Below are positions 24,201-39,200 of a stretch of 64,000 nucleotides of DNA, piece after piece. The DNA is taken from assembly GCA_013397435.1 (NCBI GenBank), contig VZRG01001596.1, positions 1-64,000 of the forward strand. Reading direction: 5' to 3'. A model generated the notes under the pieces. It was not told the DNA's origin, ran no database searches, and worked only from the letters and a program-made list of their open reading frames with translations. The position numbers and the translations under genes are program-made. How positions within the stretch are numbered: the stretch's first letter is position 1; every line of letters starts with the position of its first letter. Source of the stretch: Erythrocercus mccallii (lineage: Eukaryota; Chordata; Aves; Passeriformes; Dicruridae).

Positions 24201-27200
24201 TCCCAACCTTATCAAATTTGGACTCAGTGGTCTAGATTTTGCTTTACACATGCCCGGAATCTTTGATTAAAAGGAAGTGGTGCAAAAGAGGATAATCAGG
24301 TTACAGGAAAATAAAGTATTTTTCTGAATATATTTTAGTCTTTTTGTAAAGTTCAAATAAAAAACTGTATTCTTCCAAATATATTGCCATTTTTTAAAAT
24401 TTATTCATCCTGTTTTCCATGTTTTCCCTGACAGAAAAAAATTGACAAATGACAAATTCTGGAATTATATGTCTCTTTGGCTGCATTAGATTTAAAATGC
24501 TCAGCACAGAGCACTGTTGTCCTTTACACTATGAAAGCAAAGTAGATAGATAATCACAGAATCACAGAATATTCTGAATTTGAAGGGATTCAGCAGGATC
24601 ATCAAGTTCCTGCTCCTGGCCCTGCACAGAACAGCCCCAAGACTCACACCATGTTCCTGAGAGTGTTGTCAAGTTGTTCTTGAGCTCTGTCAGGCTGGTG
24701 CTGTGACCACTTCCCTGGGAAGCTGTGCCAGTGCTCAAACACCTTCTGTGTGAAGAGTTTTTTTTGTAGTATCCAACCTAAACCTCCCCTGGCACAGCTC
24801 CAGGCCATTCCCTCAGGTCCTGTCACTGCTGACCACACAGAACACATCACTGCCTGCCCCTCCTGTTCCCCTTACAAGGAAGTTGTAAATTGCAATGAGG
24901 TCTCCCCTAAGTCTCCTCTTCTCCAGACTGAGCAAAAAAGTATAAATTGCTAATGGACTTCTCTGTGGAAATAGAGGTGGAAAAAATAAACACATACACA
25001 GGGAACACAAGACCAAGGACCATGCCTGCCTGGGTTTCTGGGAAAAAAAAAAAAAAAAAAAAGAGATGGGATTTGTGTTGTAGTTTTCAGCTTATGAAAC
25101 CAATTACATGATTTAAACAGCTCTCTGCAAATGACCCTGATTTTAGTAAGCTTGCATTTGCCATATAGGCAAGTCTACTGCAGTAGACCTCACATGCAGT
25201 CAATAGGAAATTAAAAAGGGGAAAAGAAGTATTTAAAGAATTTATGTTCTCTCTGCATGCATACTCATATGAGGGAGCATCCAGGAGAGCATCCCATATA
25301 CCATCTTTGTGTTTGTTACCTGGGACTTGGAGTGTTTTTAGTTTCTACAAAAATCTGTTAGAAGAGAGGATGCTTACAGTTTTAATTTTAATAGGAAACA
25401 ATGTAATAATTATGCTTTAAAATAGTAGTGAAAGCAGGAAACCAATTCTGCCCACCTGATGGCAACTTTAAGGACTTAATGGCAAAAACCCAAATGGACA
25501 AATTATTTATAGAAATGTTACAGCTTTTAAAACATGTAAAGGGGGCTACAGTCTGATCTGTAATAGCACAACGGAAATTAGCACAACAGAAATGTGCAAT
25601 AAGGCAACCCAGAACCAGTTTCTGCTTGCACTTCCTTTATGACCTAAAATGTGAAAGCCTAGAATGATTTCAATTTCTATGCTAGTTTACATGTTTTCAT
25701 TCTACTGTTCCAAAATGGACCTCAGAAACTAAAGAGTTTCTCAGTGAATTCATATTTTGGGGCAACATGGAAGAAAAGTGTCCTTAGTGGTGCAATAATC
25801 AAACTCATTGCTGAGTATCTCTGCCTAAGAGATATTAAAATCTTAATGTTTTTCAGAATTAAGGGAAAAAAATTTACTTTCTCTTCTTTATTCTTTCACT
25901 CTGTGGCAGACAGTTTGCATCTTCTGGGCTGGAGATGACTATTAGAGTTACAGAAGACCTGGGGAAGCTCTATCACTAAGTGACTGACAAAATAAAAGAA
26001 GTAACAAAGCAAATATATCTAAGAGTTACAAGGTTATATATAACATCCTGTAGCAAGAGTGAACTAACAGGTCTTTAAATTTCCTGATTCAGTCAGGAAA
26101 TTCTCTTCCAAAATTTGTTTCATTGGTATTCACTGTGTCCAGACATGACCAGAGCAACTTCTTCCATTTTTATGTTTTCGTGAGAGTAGGTTGACAACAA
26201 TTCTAAAACATTTATGAAAATGCCCGTGTTATGTTTAGAAGTACCTGAAATAACCAGGAACATATCTCTGCCCTCAGGTTATAAACTAGGGTTGTGTAAC
26301 AACCCTGTGGTCAGAACAGGAAGGGATAAGTTTACTTGAAACCAGAGAAGACGTCCCCCAAATATTCTTTATGGCATTATGTTAGAGCCAATTCTGGTAA
26401 ATCCCAAAGTAAAAATTGAGGGAGCTATCCTCAAATTGTCATCTGTTGCCTGTTGCTAACTTAAACTGCAGCAGAGGTAAACATCAAATTGCAATACTCC
26501 AAAGGGTCATTCAAAACATAATTTGTTATGTAATGCTCACTTTTCTGAGTCACTGAAATGCTCTCTTATGACTACTGAATGCATAAATGTTTCACCTTAC
26601 TGCATGAGTACTCACAGGTAGTACATCTGCATTGCATCCACTTTGAGCAAAGCCATTATGCACACGAGGCTGGCAGATTGCATGAATCACACGGGTCAGT
26701 TGCTTCTCTCTGATGGGATGCTTTTTGTCTGCAACCATGGCAGCGGGAAATGTAAAACTGATGATTCTAGGAGTTAACTAGTTATTATGAGAAACTTATT
26801 ATTATTAACTAGTTATTATGAGAAAACTCATAATACTTGATTTTTATTTTACTTAATGTCTTAATCCCTGAAGTTCTAATTTATTTCAGAATATTTTTCT
26901 GCCTATCTAAAATGCTAATGTTCTTCAGAAGGCATATGCATTTGAGATCATTGTAATTAAAAGTCAGAAGTAGAATTTGCTTGAATTTTAGCTTCAAAAG
27001 TATATCATTATTCTTAGTTATTAACTTTTGGAGCCAGGAGACTAACTCTATCTGTACCAAAACTGTGACTAGCACTGAAAAATAATTCATAACAGCTGTG
27101 GCTTGTAATATCTGTTATGCTTTGAAATATGTGTTCACTACTCAGAGTGGGTGGAAGTAGGAAAGAGCAGATAAAGATATGCATTCACTTTTATACTTTT

Positions 27201-30200
27201 GCTAGGGCTTTTATAACTATTAGCACTATCACAATGGAGAACTATGGGTTTGATCACAATGTGTGTGAATTTGTTTCTATTTTTCTGTGTTCCTCCCTCT
27301 GTTCTGGGAAGCAATGTTATAAATGTTTGGGGGGGAAAAAAACCTCCAGTGCAGTAATAGGTCAGTAGGTCTACCCTTGTGAGGGGCCACCTCAGCAGGG
27401 AATGGAGTTTTTCTTGTTCTTTCCCATGGGAAGGGTCAGACATATACAAAAACAATAATCTGTGATAAAAATAAGCCCAAAATGGATCTTATGGTCTTTC
27501 AGGCTGCTGAACAGGAAAAAGGTCTAAAAAATGGTTGTGAATCACCTCCAAGAACATATACTTTAAGAACCTTGTGCATTTCATAATGTTTTTTTATATA
27601 TGTTAGGAAAAAAAATTACTGCTGATTTCATAGCAAGAGTGGAGAAAGTAGAGAAGAAACTTTTAGTCTGAAAGTGGAAGAGAAAAGGATGTCATGGATA
27701 CTTGTCTGTAGAAAAAAACATTTGTTTCTTATTTCATGAATGCAGATAATGAAATTATTCCTATTTGCAAATCCCACACAATAGAGAACAAATTTCCAGT
27801 AAATATTGTAGCACATAGCCTGGGAAAGTATCAGTAAACTTTTCTAAGTCAAAGCACTCAAAGCAGTTCCTTGCCATCCTTCCAGAAAGCAGTCCTTGGA
27901 TCCAGTTATTTTTCCGTGACTAAGTATCCTGACTCCGTAAACTCGTCTTTAGCCTCGTTTGCCCCAGAGTCCACTCAGGGCATTCTAAGGTCATTCACCC
28001 CTGGGAGGATTGCTGCCCGTCAGTGGGATGCAGCAGAGCTGGTCTTGGAGCAAGGAGAGCACACAGCAGTGTGCAGAGACAGCCCAGGCAGCTCTGGAGA
28101 GGCTGCCTCCACTGGGAGTGCAGCCACTGATGATCACAGCTGGGAATTACAGGGAGCTCAGTCCAGATTCCTCAGCTGGAAGCAGCTGTTTGCAGAAACT
28201 GAAAGAGTCTTGAAACGAGCCCCATTTTATGGCCCCTGTGATAATAATCGTAAGTGTTGCAATGTAATAACACATGTGTCTGAGCTACAACGTTCAGATG
28301 TCTCTCTGCCTTTTGGCCCGTGCTCTCCAGCTTGGAAAGCAAAGGTTTATTCAGAGGAATAAGCCCCATCCCTGCTGCTTGTAAAATGGATAGATGGAGG
28401 AAAGATCTCCCAAAATACCCTAAACACACCAAAAAAATCAAACCACAAAATTATAAAAGTTGTTTATCACTGTCACTGTTCATATACTTGTTATTTAGAC
28501 TTTGTGGTCTCAGTGTGGGAAAGATGCAATTCTCAGGACAGCATCCTCATCTCTGGGCTGCAGACTTAGACTTCTACTTGCTTAGTCTTCCTCACTGGCC
28601 CCATAAATCTTGCATTCTTTTTCTGCATAGTCGTATGGCTTCAGCAGAAATGTGGCTCCATGCCAATATGCAGACTAACTTGTGGCTCTCACTGCTGAGA
28701 AGCTGGAGCAGTGGACTGAAACCCCTGCATAGCCAGAAGGGTTCAAAATTCTCCCTTTTCCTTTGTGGGCTAAATGATTCCACAGCCACTTGATCACAGC
28801 TCCTGCAGCTGAGCGGGTTATTCCCTCAGTTGCAGAAACAATACATGTACACCAAACCCCATAACATCCTCACATTATTCCCAAATTCTTGCTACATCTC
28901 CTACACCTGTTTGGCTGGCTAAGGAGCAGCATGTGCTTGTTGGGCTGGTGCAGTGCTACACAGGGGATGGCTAGCCACTGATTGATTCTCTCTCAGGGAC
29001 CAGAAAAAGAATAGATTATACCAGTCTTGGCCCTTTTCTGTCTAATTTCCAGTCTCATAAAATCTCCAGACCCACCAGCCTTCTGTCTTCTCCAGGATGT
29101 GAGGCAATCACACCTCAACAGCCAGACACTGCCATTTGCTTAAGAAATTATAATAAAAAGGCTACAGCTCACAAGAATGAGATCCCACAGAGACAAGCAT
29201 GATTTCTGCAACCTCCCACTAAGCAAGGATTCCTGGTCCATGTAACATTTCCCCACCAGAGGTAACTGTAGATGAGTCTTTCTTGTGTGAGAAAGAAATT
29301 GGTTAACTATCCAATTATTCTGTCTTTTAGTGAATACATTTTTATGGTGTATGTTATCTCAAAAATCTGTTTTGTAGCAAGGAAGTGTACAAAAAAATAG
29401 GAAAATTTCTCTCATGAATATTAAAAGCTCATCCTAAGAAAAGGAAATATTCAAACTTACACAATTTTTTTGCCATTTTATAGTTCTATGGCTTATTCTG
29501 CTCTTCATATATTTTAATGTGCATACACTTTTACACACATAAATGTATACCGGTGGGAATAATTGTTTGCTCCAGGTTGATAATGTAGAACAGTAGGAAA
29601 TTTTGGCTCATAAAATTTCATAAGGGGTATTAGAGATCTGAGCTGGGCTACAGGAACTGATGGTTGTTAAGCTTCTATAAGGCAGTAACGATTCCTCCCA
29701 AAGAAATTTTTTAGTGCAACCCAAAAGGGTATTTTGACTAAGATACGTGAACTTGTTAATTGAATCTCTTTTATTTCCAGAATTTTAAGCTCTCAGTGTA
29801 AACAAGAATTTTAGAAGGGTGGAGATATACCATTTCTTTTTATTTTTGAATAAGTTGATTTTTTAAAAAAAAAATTTACCAACTTTAATAATAACTGACT
29901 TAGTTTTATTCAACCAAAATTAATATATATATATATGTATATGTGATATAAAAGATATATGTGTTAAATTTTCAATTTAACATACAGTGGGAAAGGCAGA
30001 ATAATCTAAATTTTAACTCAGTTATAAGTTAATCTTATAACTAGAAGGGCAACTTCAGGGAACTAGAAGCCTGAAATACTTCCAGAAAGCTGAATACCAA
30101 ACTGTGTAGCATTGATTATTCACATAAAAACTCAGACTGCTATGAGAGATTTTCATATGGCTTTTCAAGAAGCAAGTTTTAATGTATAAAAACATCCAAG

Positions 30201-33200
30201 AGCTGGAATATCTGTGCATACTATTCTTAAAATGATTGAGAAGAGACTCAACTGATATTTCTGAAATTTCAGTTTTCCTTTTGGTTGGCGTTACATAAAA
30301 TTCACTGGAAGTCATTTGTAGGTGGATGTGTGATCACACTGTACAGCATGGCCTCAGAAGTACATGGGCATCACTTGAGTTTCTCAGCAGTGAGTACTAA
30401 GGACAGCCCACAATTCCCCTCTGAGCTTCTGTCTCCCAGACATGGGTACATGAAAATTTTATCCCAGAAGCCATTTGAGCTTCCAGTGGGATTACAATTT
30501 TCTCCATTCGATTTAAACTCCGTCACAGTGTCACATCCGTTCAGGCTCCCCCATTCATTTGAACTGGCTGCTGTTGGCCAGAAAGGTTTGAAGCTTTGCT
30601 CTCTGGGCTGGGAGCCTTCAGCACAGGGATTAGTTTACAGTACACCAATGCTCCTCTTACCTGGAACTGCAAGCTGAAGCACAAGCCAAGGTAGATGTAG
30701 ATTTGGTCTACACCTCAAATGTAGTTTAGTCCTGAATTATTTAAATGCTGATTTTGCAAGCTGGTGTCCAGATTCTCCATTTATAAACTCTTACACTGGA
30801 GAGCTTTAGATGATGCAGGTTTCAGCTGGAGAGTGTATTAAATGGCTTTCACTGATAAAGCAAGGTCTCCTCAGCAGCTGGTGTACACCCTCTACTCATC
30901 TACGCTTTGCTCTTCAAAACCCACACAAGTCAAGAAAAGAAATTAAATATAATACCTATAGCTGGTTTTGAAAACATTTTTTTGGAAGTGCATTGCAATA
31001 TATATTGGATAGGTAATAAAAAAGTTCAACTCTTCAAGTGATGGCAGTTATACTCAGCATGCAGAGCTAATTATTCTATTGTATATCCTTTCAGTTTCTA
31101 GTACAAGACAGGAAAATGATGTTATAAATAATTTTCAGAAATGGCTTTCTGATTATTAAATTTGTCTTATCTTTATAAAATGAAACATCAAAAGTCTAAC
31201 TTTATTACTTGTAGAAATTACCAGTGCTGCCATATTTATGGTTAACACTTAAGCTTTTAGAAACTGAAAAGTACAGCTGGCAGTTGTGTTTGAAGTTTAG
31301 TCTCTGGCAAATTATCCCTTCAGTGGCAAGCAAGTGTTCCTCAAGTGCTCTTACGAAGCATGTTCCAAGGGCATCACATAAAGCATGGCTGTGTGGCTCT
31401 TTTACCCTGTTGTCTGCCATAACACTTATTAGAGGTACCAACCCACTAATATCAATGTGCTGACCAGAACATACTAATGCTATTTTGAATATGTGAAGAA
31501 TGCTAGAGAAGTGGCTGGACTGTAGAAAGTTATGACAAAATTATTGTCTAGAAAAAGTAGCCTTTTTTGGGAAAGAATTTTTAGTTGCCGACATCAGTCC
31601 TGTTCACTGAAGACAGAAACTGTCCAAAGACAACCAACGTACAAATTATACAGTATATATATTGGAACTCTAGTACTACACTTCTGGAAGTAATAAGGGT
31701 TTTGAAACTGAAGTAAAAACAAAGTCCATGCCTAAATGAAGAAAAGTTATTTTAGTAATATGAGTAATCTGTATCAAAGATTTGTGCACTGAATATCAGT
31801 AAGGTAAACAGGATGAGATGCGAGTTTTGGCTGTTGTCAGTTTATGAAGCTTTTACTAATTTATCCCAGGCCGCATGATTCTGCTTTTTAAAACTTTATA
31901 AAATTTTTGGATTCTAGTATAATTAAAACTCAAACAGGTGATTTTGTATTACACTCAGCTTTAATAAAAATCTGATGCAAATATTTTAATATTTTTTTAT
32001 CTTACCACACTTTTACTTTACATATACACATATATATTCTAAGAAAGGATTGAAAGAGAAGGAGTTTTGATACACATAGGATTTTGACAGAGAAATCTAT
32101 ATTCTGTGTGAGAAAATAAATTTTTGATGAGTGTTAAGTATCACAGAATCACAGAATTGTTGAATTTGGATATCAACTCTTGAGACCATCTAGGCCACTC
32201 CCCTGCTTAGGGTGTTGCTTGTGGCTGTATCCAGACAACTTTGGAGTATCTCCAAGGATGGAATCTCCACAGTCATAGTGGGCAAAGCATCTTATCTCTG
32301 GGAAGCATATCTCACTCTGTTTGCAATGCCATGCTTGGGATTAATATATAGGTTTAAAAAGATAATTTTTATTGGTATATATCTTTCCTCTGAGAAGAAT
32401 ATCATGCAGTCCCCCATCATTCCAGGGAGACGCTGGAAATATTTGCAGAGAGATCTTTCCCAGAAGAGTTCAAATATAGCTTCAGGAATACTAGTTAAAA
32501 CATTTACTGGTAAAAAGACAGTTTTACCCAGAGAAGTCCACTTCTGATACATGCCCATATAGAGACTTTATTTGTGTCTAGAATATTTTTCCTACCAACT
32601 ATTCATTAAGCATTTCACATTTTGTTAAAAAAAAAGCTTAGTTAGGAAAGAACATTTTAATTTTGTGCTAAATCAGAATGACTATAAAAGATTTGTTTTA
32701 TTCCAAGTCACAGTATGAAAAGAAAGCTGGGTAAAGCAAGTGTTATTTAACACTAATTTCATTTCCATGACTTCATCAGACATACATATCAGCTATTCAG
32801 AAAATAGTCCCAAAGAGAGTCTTTAATTTAAACTGTCTGATGTTCTTTTGGCAGTTGTAGTGAAACCAAGAGATTTGTTCTCCAGAAAACTTGGACATAG
32901 TTTCAGTTCAGAGAAAAGGGGGGAGGTGGATTGGTAGTTTGGAGTTTTTTAAGGTGGACTTTACTGCAATTTACTCAGTTACTGTAAAACAAACTGTATT
33001 TTTTCTGGAAATTATTATAGTTAACTATCATACTCCTTTCAAAAAGCCTTTTAAAAGCAGGAAAGGTGGTCTGTCCACAAAAGCTAACACACAGTGAAAA
33101 TAATAAATACCATATCTCTTTCCAAAAGCATTTTTTATTCACACAATTCAATGGAACAAACATGTCAGAAATTTTTTCCCTAACAAAATCCCTTGCTTCA

Positions 33201-36200
33201 AGCTATACCTCAGATATTTTCTCAGAAAAGGCATACTGGAAATGTGAATAAATAAATGCCGGTTCAACTTAGCAAAATAAAACTCTAACTGGCTGGAGAC
33301 AGAAACAGTTTCAAATAAGTCTTCATAAGTTGCTTCAGGAAATTAGTTTTAGAAATGGTGCTTACTGAAAGAAAAATGTTACTAAGAAAGGCACTGTCCT
33401 TTATTTAAAGTTTCTTTCAAATTTAATTGTTCTTTTCACCATCATTAGGTCTGGAAAAGGTGCCAAAAGACCTTCCCCCAGACACAACCCTGTTGGACTT
33501 ACAGAACAACAAAATCACTGAAATTAAAGAAGGAGATTTCAAGAACCTGAAGAATCTTCATGTAAGTGTATAAGTAAATTGTTATTTACCAACAAAAATG
33601 GGGAGAAAATGTGGTTTGGGCCTGGTAATGCATTTTTTAAGGAAAATTGATTAAATAGTTTGTGATCTCCTTCCACTAGCCCATCCTATTTATTTTTGTT
33701 CCCCTTTCACTCCTGCAAGCTTTCTTGTCAAACTACAGAAGTTTCTCACCTCTTTTCAGCTCTTCATATCTGTCTCCTGTCCATTTGGTCCCATAATCTC
33801 CATTGTAACTTCTCTCACATATTTTTTAATGTTCTCACTCTCTTTGGCACTGTTACTTGGTTTCCAACTCAACCCTGCCACCTCACTCACTTACTGTATT
33901 CCTTCCCCTCCTACCTCTGAGCTCACAGAGATTTGTATGTGCCACGTTTGTCAGCAGATATTCTGTACTAATTTTAATTCAAGAATCTTTCCAAATTACA
34001 CTTCTGCCCCCTGCACTACAATGAAGTTGTGTTTTTGCAATAACTTTCTCCTAGCAAAGCTCCATCCTCATCCTTCTTTACCTGCCAGTCTCTTCTAACA
34101 GTTCTGTCTGGTTTCCTCTTTGCTGAAATATTTTCTTTCCTGGTTTCTGTGACTATTTATTTTTTTTGGTTCACCTCTTCTTTTCCAATTTTCCATCAGA
34201 CAGCTACCTTCCTCTGTTTCTATTTTTTTTTTCCCTGTCTGAGGTCCACCTCCCTGTCTATACTTTTTTATCAACATTTTAAAATACATACCTCATACTT
34301 TTGCCTAAATTTTGTTGAAATATATTTCTTTATGGAGCAGAAAAGCTATTCTCTGTCTTTGAAAGTAATATCCTAATTCAGGCATATGCCTGAAAATGTT
34401 ATTTTTCTAGCCCTTCAACAGTTCATTTTATTCTGTGTAATCCTCAATTTGATAATTTTTTATTATAAACAGTATCTTATTTGGCTTTTCTTGTCTGGCT
34501 CTTTACAGCCTATATTTCTATTATTTCTATTTCTATTTCTATTTCTATTTCTATTTCTATTTCTATTNNNNNNNNNNNNNNNNNNNNNNNNNNNNNNNNN
34601 NNNNNNNNNNNNNNNNNNNNNNTCCCATCCCATCCCATCCCATCCCATCCCATCCCATCCCATCCCATTCCTTTTACAAACAAGAAACCAGCTCTCACTT
34701 TTTATCCATTACTGGTGCCAATATCATCACCCAAAGGATCACTGTTTCAAACAAGAATCTGCATTCAACCACTCATACTTAAAAAAAAATCCTATAAAAT
34801 TTTACGTCTTTTAATTTCTTCCAAAGTCCTTAAATATTTGTTGCAATGCAACATCAAGAAGATAAGTTTAAAAAAATATGAATGCCAGTCTGCCCATAGT
34901 GAAGGGATCTGCATGAGTGAATCATGCGGTTCATGTCATCTAATTTTAGCATAGATGTCTATACTTGATCCAGTTCCATAAATAACCTCTAAAGTCAACC
35001 AAACATGTTCTTCCACATCACATTTCAGTAGTCTACGTTTAAGAATGAGATAACTTTTTCCACAGAATTTTTTTCAATTCTCTTCTTTGGCTACAGGACA
35101 GATTAACACTGTAATTCCTGACCATTTGTTTTGGTTTTCTTCCACCTGGGAAAAAGTCCTGTGTTTTCAGTGAAGATTACCTACGAGGTGCTAAAAGAGA
35201 CAAAATTCTTATCAGTGAAATTGATCTTTTGGCTATCCTTCTTCATGACACTGCCTTAAATGAGTCAGAGCACGGTATGGCAGATGAAAATCACTCCTCT
35301 CAGTGACTTCTACCCACTCGGCACTTGGTTCAGGTCTCAATTACACATCCTGCTGTGAGTTATGCTGTTGTGAGCTGGTTTATCTCTATGAAGTTGACTC
35401 TAAGGGGGTTTCTTTATTTTATTCTGTTTTTTGTTTTTTCTTTTTTTTACAACTGATACAATTTAATAGTGAATTAAATAACTCCTCAGGGAAGATATTA
35501 TTTGTTTGGCTTACTCACAAAAGTACCCAGTACATGCATAAAGACCACTGGAAATCATACGTTAGCATAAATTTTAACAAATAACCTTCAAAACTGCAAT
35601 TTACCTGGATTTACTCAAGAGCAAATAATGATTCTCTAAAGGTCTCTTTCCAACACAAACCATTCTATGATTCTATGTTCTTCTCCCCAAAATAATAATT
35701 TAGTCATGCAGTATATTTATGTAACTAGGCACCATCTTTGTTCTCAGCAGGAGTATTCCTGTGTAATATCTGGGAATGATTCCCATTCCCCAACTTTCAA
35801 ATATTTTTAACTATCAAATATTTTTAGAAAGTAAAATTCAAAAGCATTGCTGTTGATAGAGCTCTATTATGACATTTATTTTAAAGACATATGAGCGTGT
35901 GAGATACATATATAAAATGTATGTACTTTTTAATCTTATTTCCTGAGAAATGCGGCTTAGGTTAATGCCGCACATAACAGTGTGATGTTCAAAAATTTCT
36001 TAGATATTACTAAACTTTCTTGTCTTCTATTAAGATTTACAAAATTTAACCCAAATTTTCACAGGTCTTGAAAAAATGAGCAGTTTATACAGTTTGTTAC
36101 TTTTAAATAATCCATTGAAATACCTTCTTAATACTAATAGCTGTCACCAACCACAAGTGTATTAGTTTTAGAAGAGATTTTTATGAAGAAGTTGGGTGGA

Positions 36201-39200
36201 ACCTAAGGTTCAGCTGGTACTAAAACCCAAAATAAGTAGTGAGAAAAGAAAGGATTTACCTATAACTTGCTCATGGCTTCTCTTTCAGTACAAATGTAGC
36301 TGCTTATACTACACATCATTGGAGTACACAGCATTGGAGATGAAAGAGAAATTAGAACTTACCAAAATATCCTTTGTATTGAAAATTTTCTTACCTGGGT
36401 TTCCCCAGAGTAGCTAAAATTTGCAGCTGTGGAAATAAGGCAAGCACTTAGAAGAGGATGCAGGAACAGTTACCTACAAATAATAGATTTCTGCCAAGAA
36501 ACATCAGTCAACAGTTATAGTGCACTTGATATTTTTATGATTTTAAATTATTTAGGAAAAAGTGGCTAAAGTATTAATGTTGTGCTATAAAAACACAGTG
36601 AGACTTCACTCTGTTTGAAAATGAAAGATTGTTAGTGTGGTTTTTGTTTTGTTTTTTTTTAGCACAGGACTTGAGAAAAATAGGGAAAAATTGAAGAGTC
36701 TTTACTAAGGGCTGGTGACTGAGCTTCATGGTTTCAGAAAGCTGTCTGATATTATGTAGAAAACTTGCTTTTGACTTAGACCTGTGGCAAAAAAAAATCA
36801 GACAGGAAAGCTATTGGAAAAGCCAGGAAAAAAGTCTCTATTTCTATGAAACTGTCAGAATTTTCCAGACTGACATTTCTGGATGGAATTCAGTACTTTG
36901 ACCCCACGGACACAATAAAGAATCCAAAATACTACATGAGTAAGCTCTCATGCAGAGTAAAGGAGGAGCCTACACAAACAGCACTTGGAGTTGCAGGCTG
37001 TGTGGCAAAGCCAAAGCAAATCAGCAGAATGCCTGGCACCTGGAAAAAGAGGTGAAAGAAGCTGCTCTGTGTTAGATCACTTTAAGAACAGCACAAACAA
37101 CAGAATGGTGACTGTATGCTTTTCTAACAAGAATTTTTCAACAGGCACAATGCTAGTATAGTGAAAGAAGATGAATACACTATTGGCCTGAAATCAAATG
37201 GAGCTTTACTTAACTGGAGCTAACAGAGCTGTTCAAAGCCATGGCTGTACATACAAAAATGCCAAACTCAACTGTTTAAACTGAAGGAAAAGACCTACAA
37301 GATAAAAGATTTAAACTTGGAACTTAAAGTTGTGACCATATCCACACTAGAGGATTATCAACACTAAATGTGAAGACAGAGAAACTGAAACTCTCTTTGT
37401 AGTAATATTAAGTGGAAAAGCAATGTATGGCAATTGAAAATTTCATGCCATCCTTTATATCGAAAAACAAAACAAACAAAATAAAACCCCAAAACAACCA
37501 AACCAAACAAACCTGAAGAAAAGTCTAAGAAGATCTTTCAGAGATACAGAAACTGCCCAGAGTGATCAAAAAATATTAATTAAATAATCCAGTCTTCTGA
37601 TGACTCATTACAGCTTCAGTTCCCTTTTCCCAGACATAAAAAGAAGTTAAGTAAACACCGTCTGTAAATCACAGAATGAAGAATAAATGAAAAATGAAGA
37701 ATGAATCATACTGTGAAAAAACAAAGATATCTCTGTCCAGGTTCTACCTCTGAACCTAGTTCCTCGTATCATCAGTGGTAGGACAGAGGTGCAGCTTTAG
37801 ATTTCTAACAGATATTCAGAGGGGGGAACAAAAGGTTAGTCTTTCTGAAACCTAGCATTCCCTTAGAGAATTTTCATTTCCTCATACTCACCTTTGCATT
37901 GTGCTTAAGAAACAATGAGATTTTCCACTGAAACAAGTATAAAACAGACCACAAGCACAGAAAACATTTTTATTGTACAATGGGTAAAGATTTTTTCATG
38001 TGAGGAAAAAAACAGGACAAAATATTTTGAGGTCCTTAAAATTCTGAATAGAGTCAGCGTACTAGTCTAATGAAAAAAGGAAATTTTTATAGAACATAAC
38101 AATAAAATAATCAGATCACTTGTAATAAATTTAATGAATGACCAAATTTTCTTGTCATATTAGGCAAGGACAGGGTTGAAAGAAAAAGGAAAATGCAGAA
38201 GCACCTGTTTCCTCATCATCTGTGCAAGTCATGTTGTGTGAGAGGTACCAGTGAGAGCTCAGAGGCCGGGCAAACTAGGCCTGCAACAGGCTCCTTCACT
38301 TTGTGAGATTATTCAACAAGGTCCTGTGTATGTGGTCAAACTGCTTTCCACAAGTTTCTTTTGTTTCTACTGACAGGCTGTTTCTTCAGTGTCTTGGCAT
38401 CTCCTTCCTTCATAATCCATTAATCTCTTCTCTATTGCTTCTGTGTCATTCCTTTGTCCTTGCTTTTCTTAGCTATGTCCTCCTGATCCTAGGTTTGGAT
38501 GATTAGAGAAGAATGCCAAGTTCTGGTTTCGGGGGGTTTTGTTTGTGTGTTTGTTTTGATTTGTTCTTGGGTTGTTTGGTTTTTTAGTTTTTCCATAAAT
38601 GTACATACATCCTTAATAATTTGGAAGAAAACCTTGACTCTATGTCCAGGTTATAAGTATGACCTAACTGAAAACGTAAGGTAAACAAAAGAGATGAATT
38701 TTATTATTTTTTTTATTGGGATGCATGGCTCCTGAGATTAAAATTCTTAAGATATAACTGTTCCTAGCAGAACTGTAATAAAAAACATGTAATAATGTAA
38801 TACATAACCCAGGAAATTAAAGAAATTCCATTGGGTCAGAGATTGATTTTTCAGTTTAAACCCTGAAGGATGCATGCATCAATAAAGAATTGATGTTAGA
38901 TAAGTGTACCATCCCCAGCTGACAAAACAGGTGTATCACTATGTAATATGGTTGATGAAAGTTTGTTGGTAATTTTCCATTTTAGTTCTGGTTTTGGCAA
39001 GGCTCTCACTTCAAACTATACTAGATTAAGGTGTATGGGGATTGAAACCCCTCAGAACAGTCTCCTGAGATTCTCATATAATGAAATTACAGCAGAAAAT
39101 TTAATTCCTTGCTCCTCACCCCTAGACAGGGCAAAAAATTGGAAGTTTTAGTAACCGCGAGAACAACTCTGTGCTAATTCCAACCTGACTGCCACATGCT

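Larger units (their letters stand above)
18295..33448 (+). other. DCN: DCN intron 2
   Basis: 15,154-bp intron, the longest of the gene. It holds CR1 fragments in reverse orientation (24,553-24,940 and 32,139-32,300), poly(A) runs (20,939-20,955 and 25,041-25,060), and a 21-bp direct repeat (26,774-26,825). A GC-richer patch around 27,960-28,180 lies in a 163-codon open frame with no recognisable domain. I find no nested gene. Confidence 0.7.

Noticed and set aside
30285..30677. 130-codon frame in intron 2
   Set aside because: No domain, no splice support, composition like the surrounding intron. Taken as a chance frame.
34386..34954. Frames of 142 and 157 codons with repetitive Ser/Ile/His/Pro runs
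   Set aside because: They are made by the hexamer and pentamer microsatellites and run through a gap of N.
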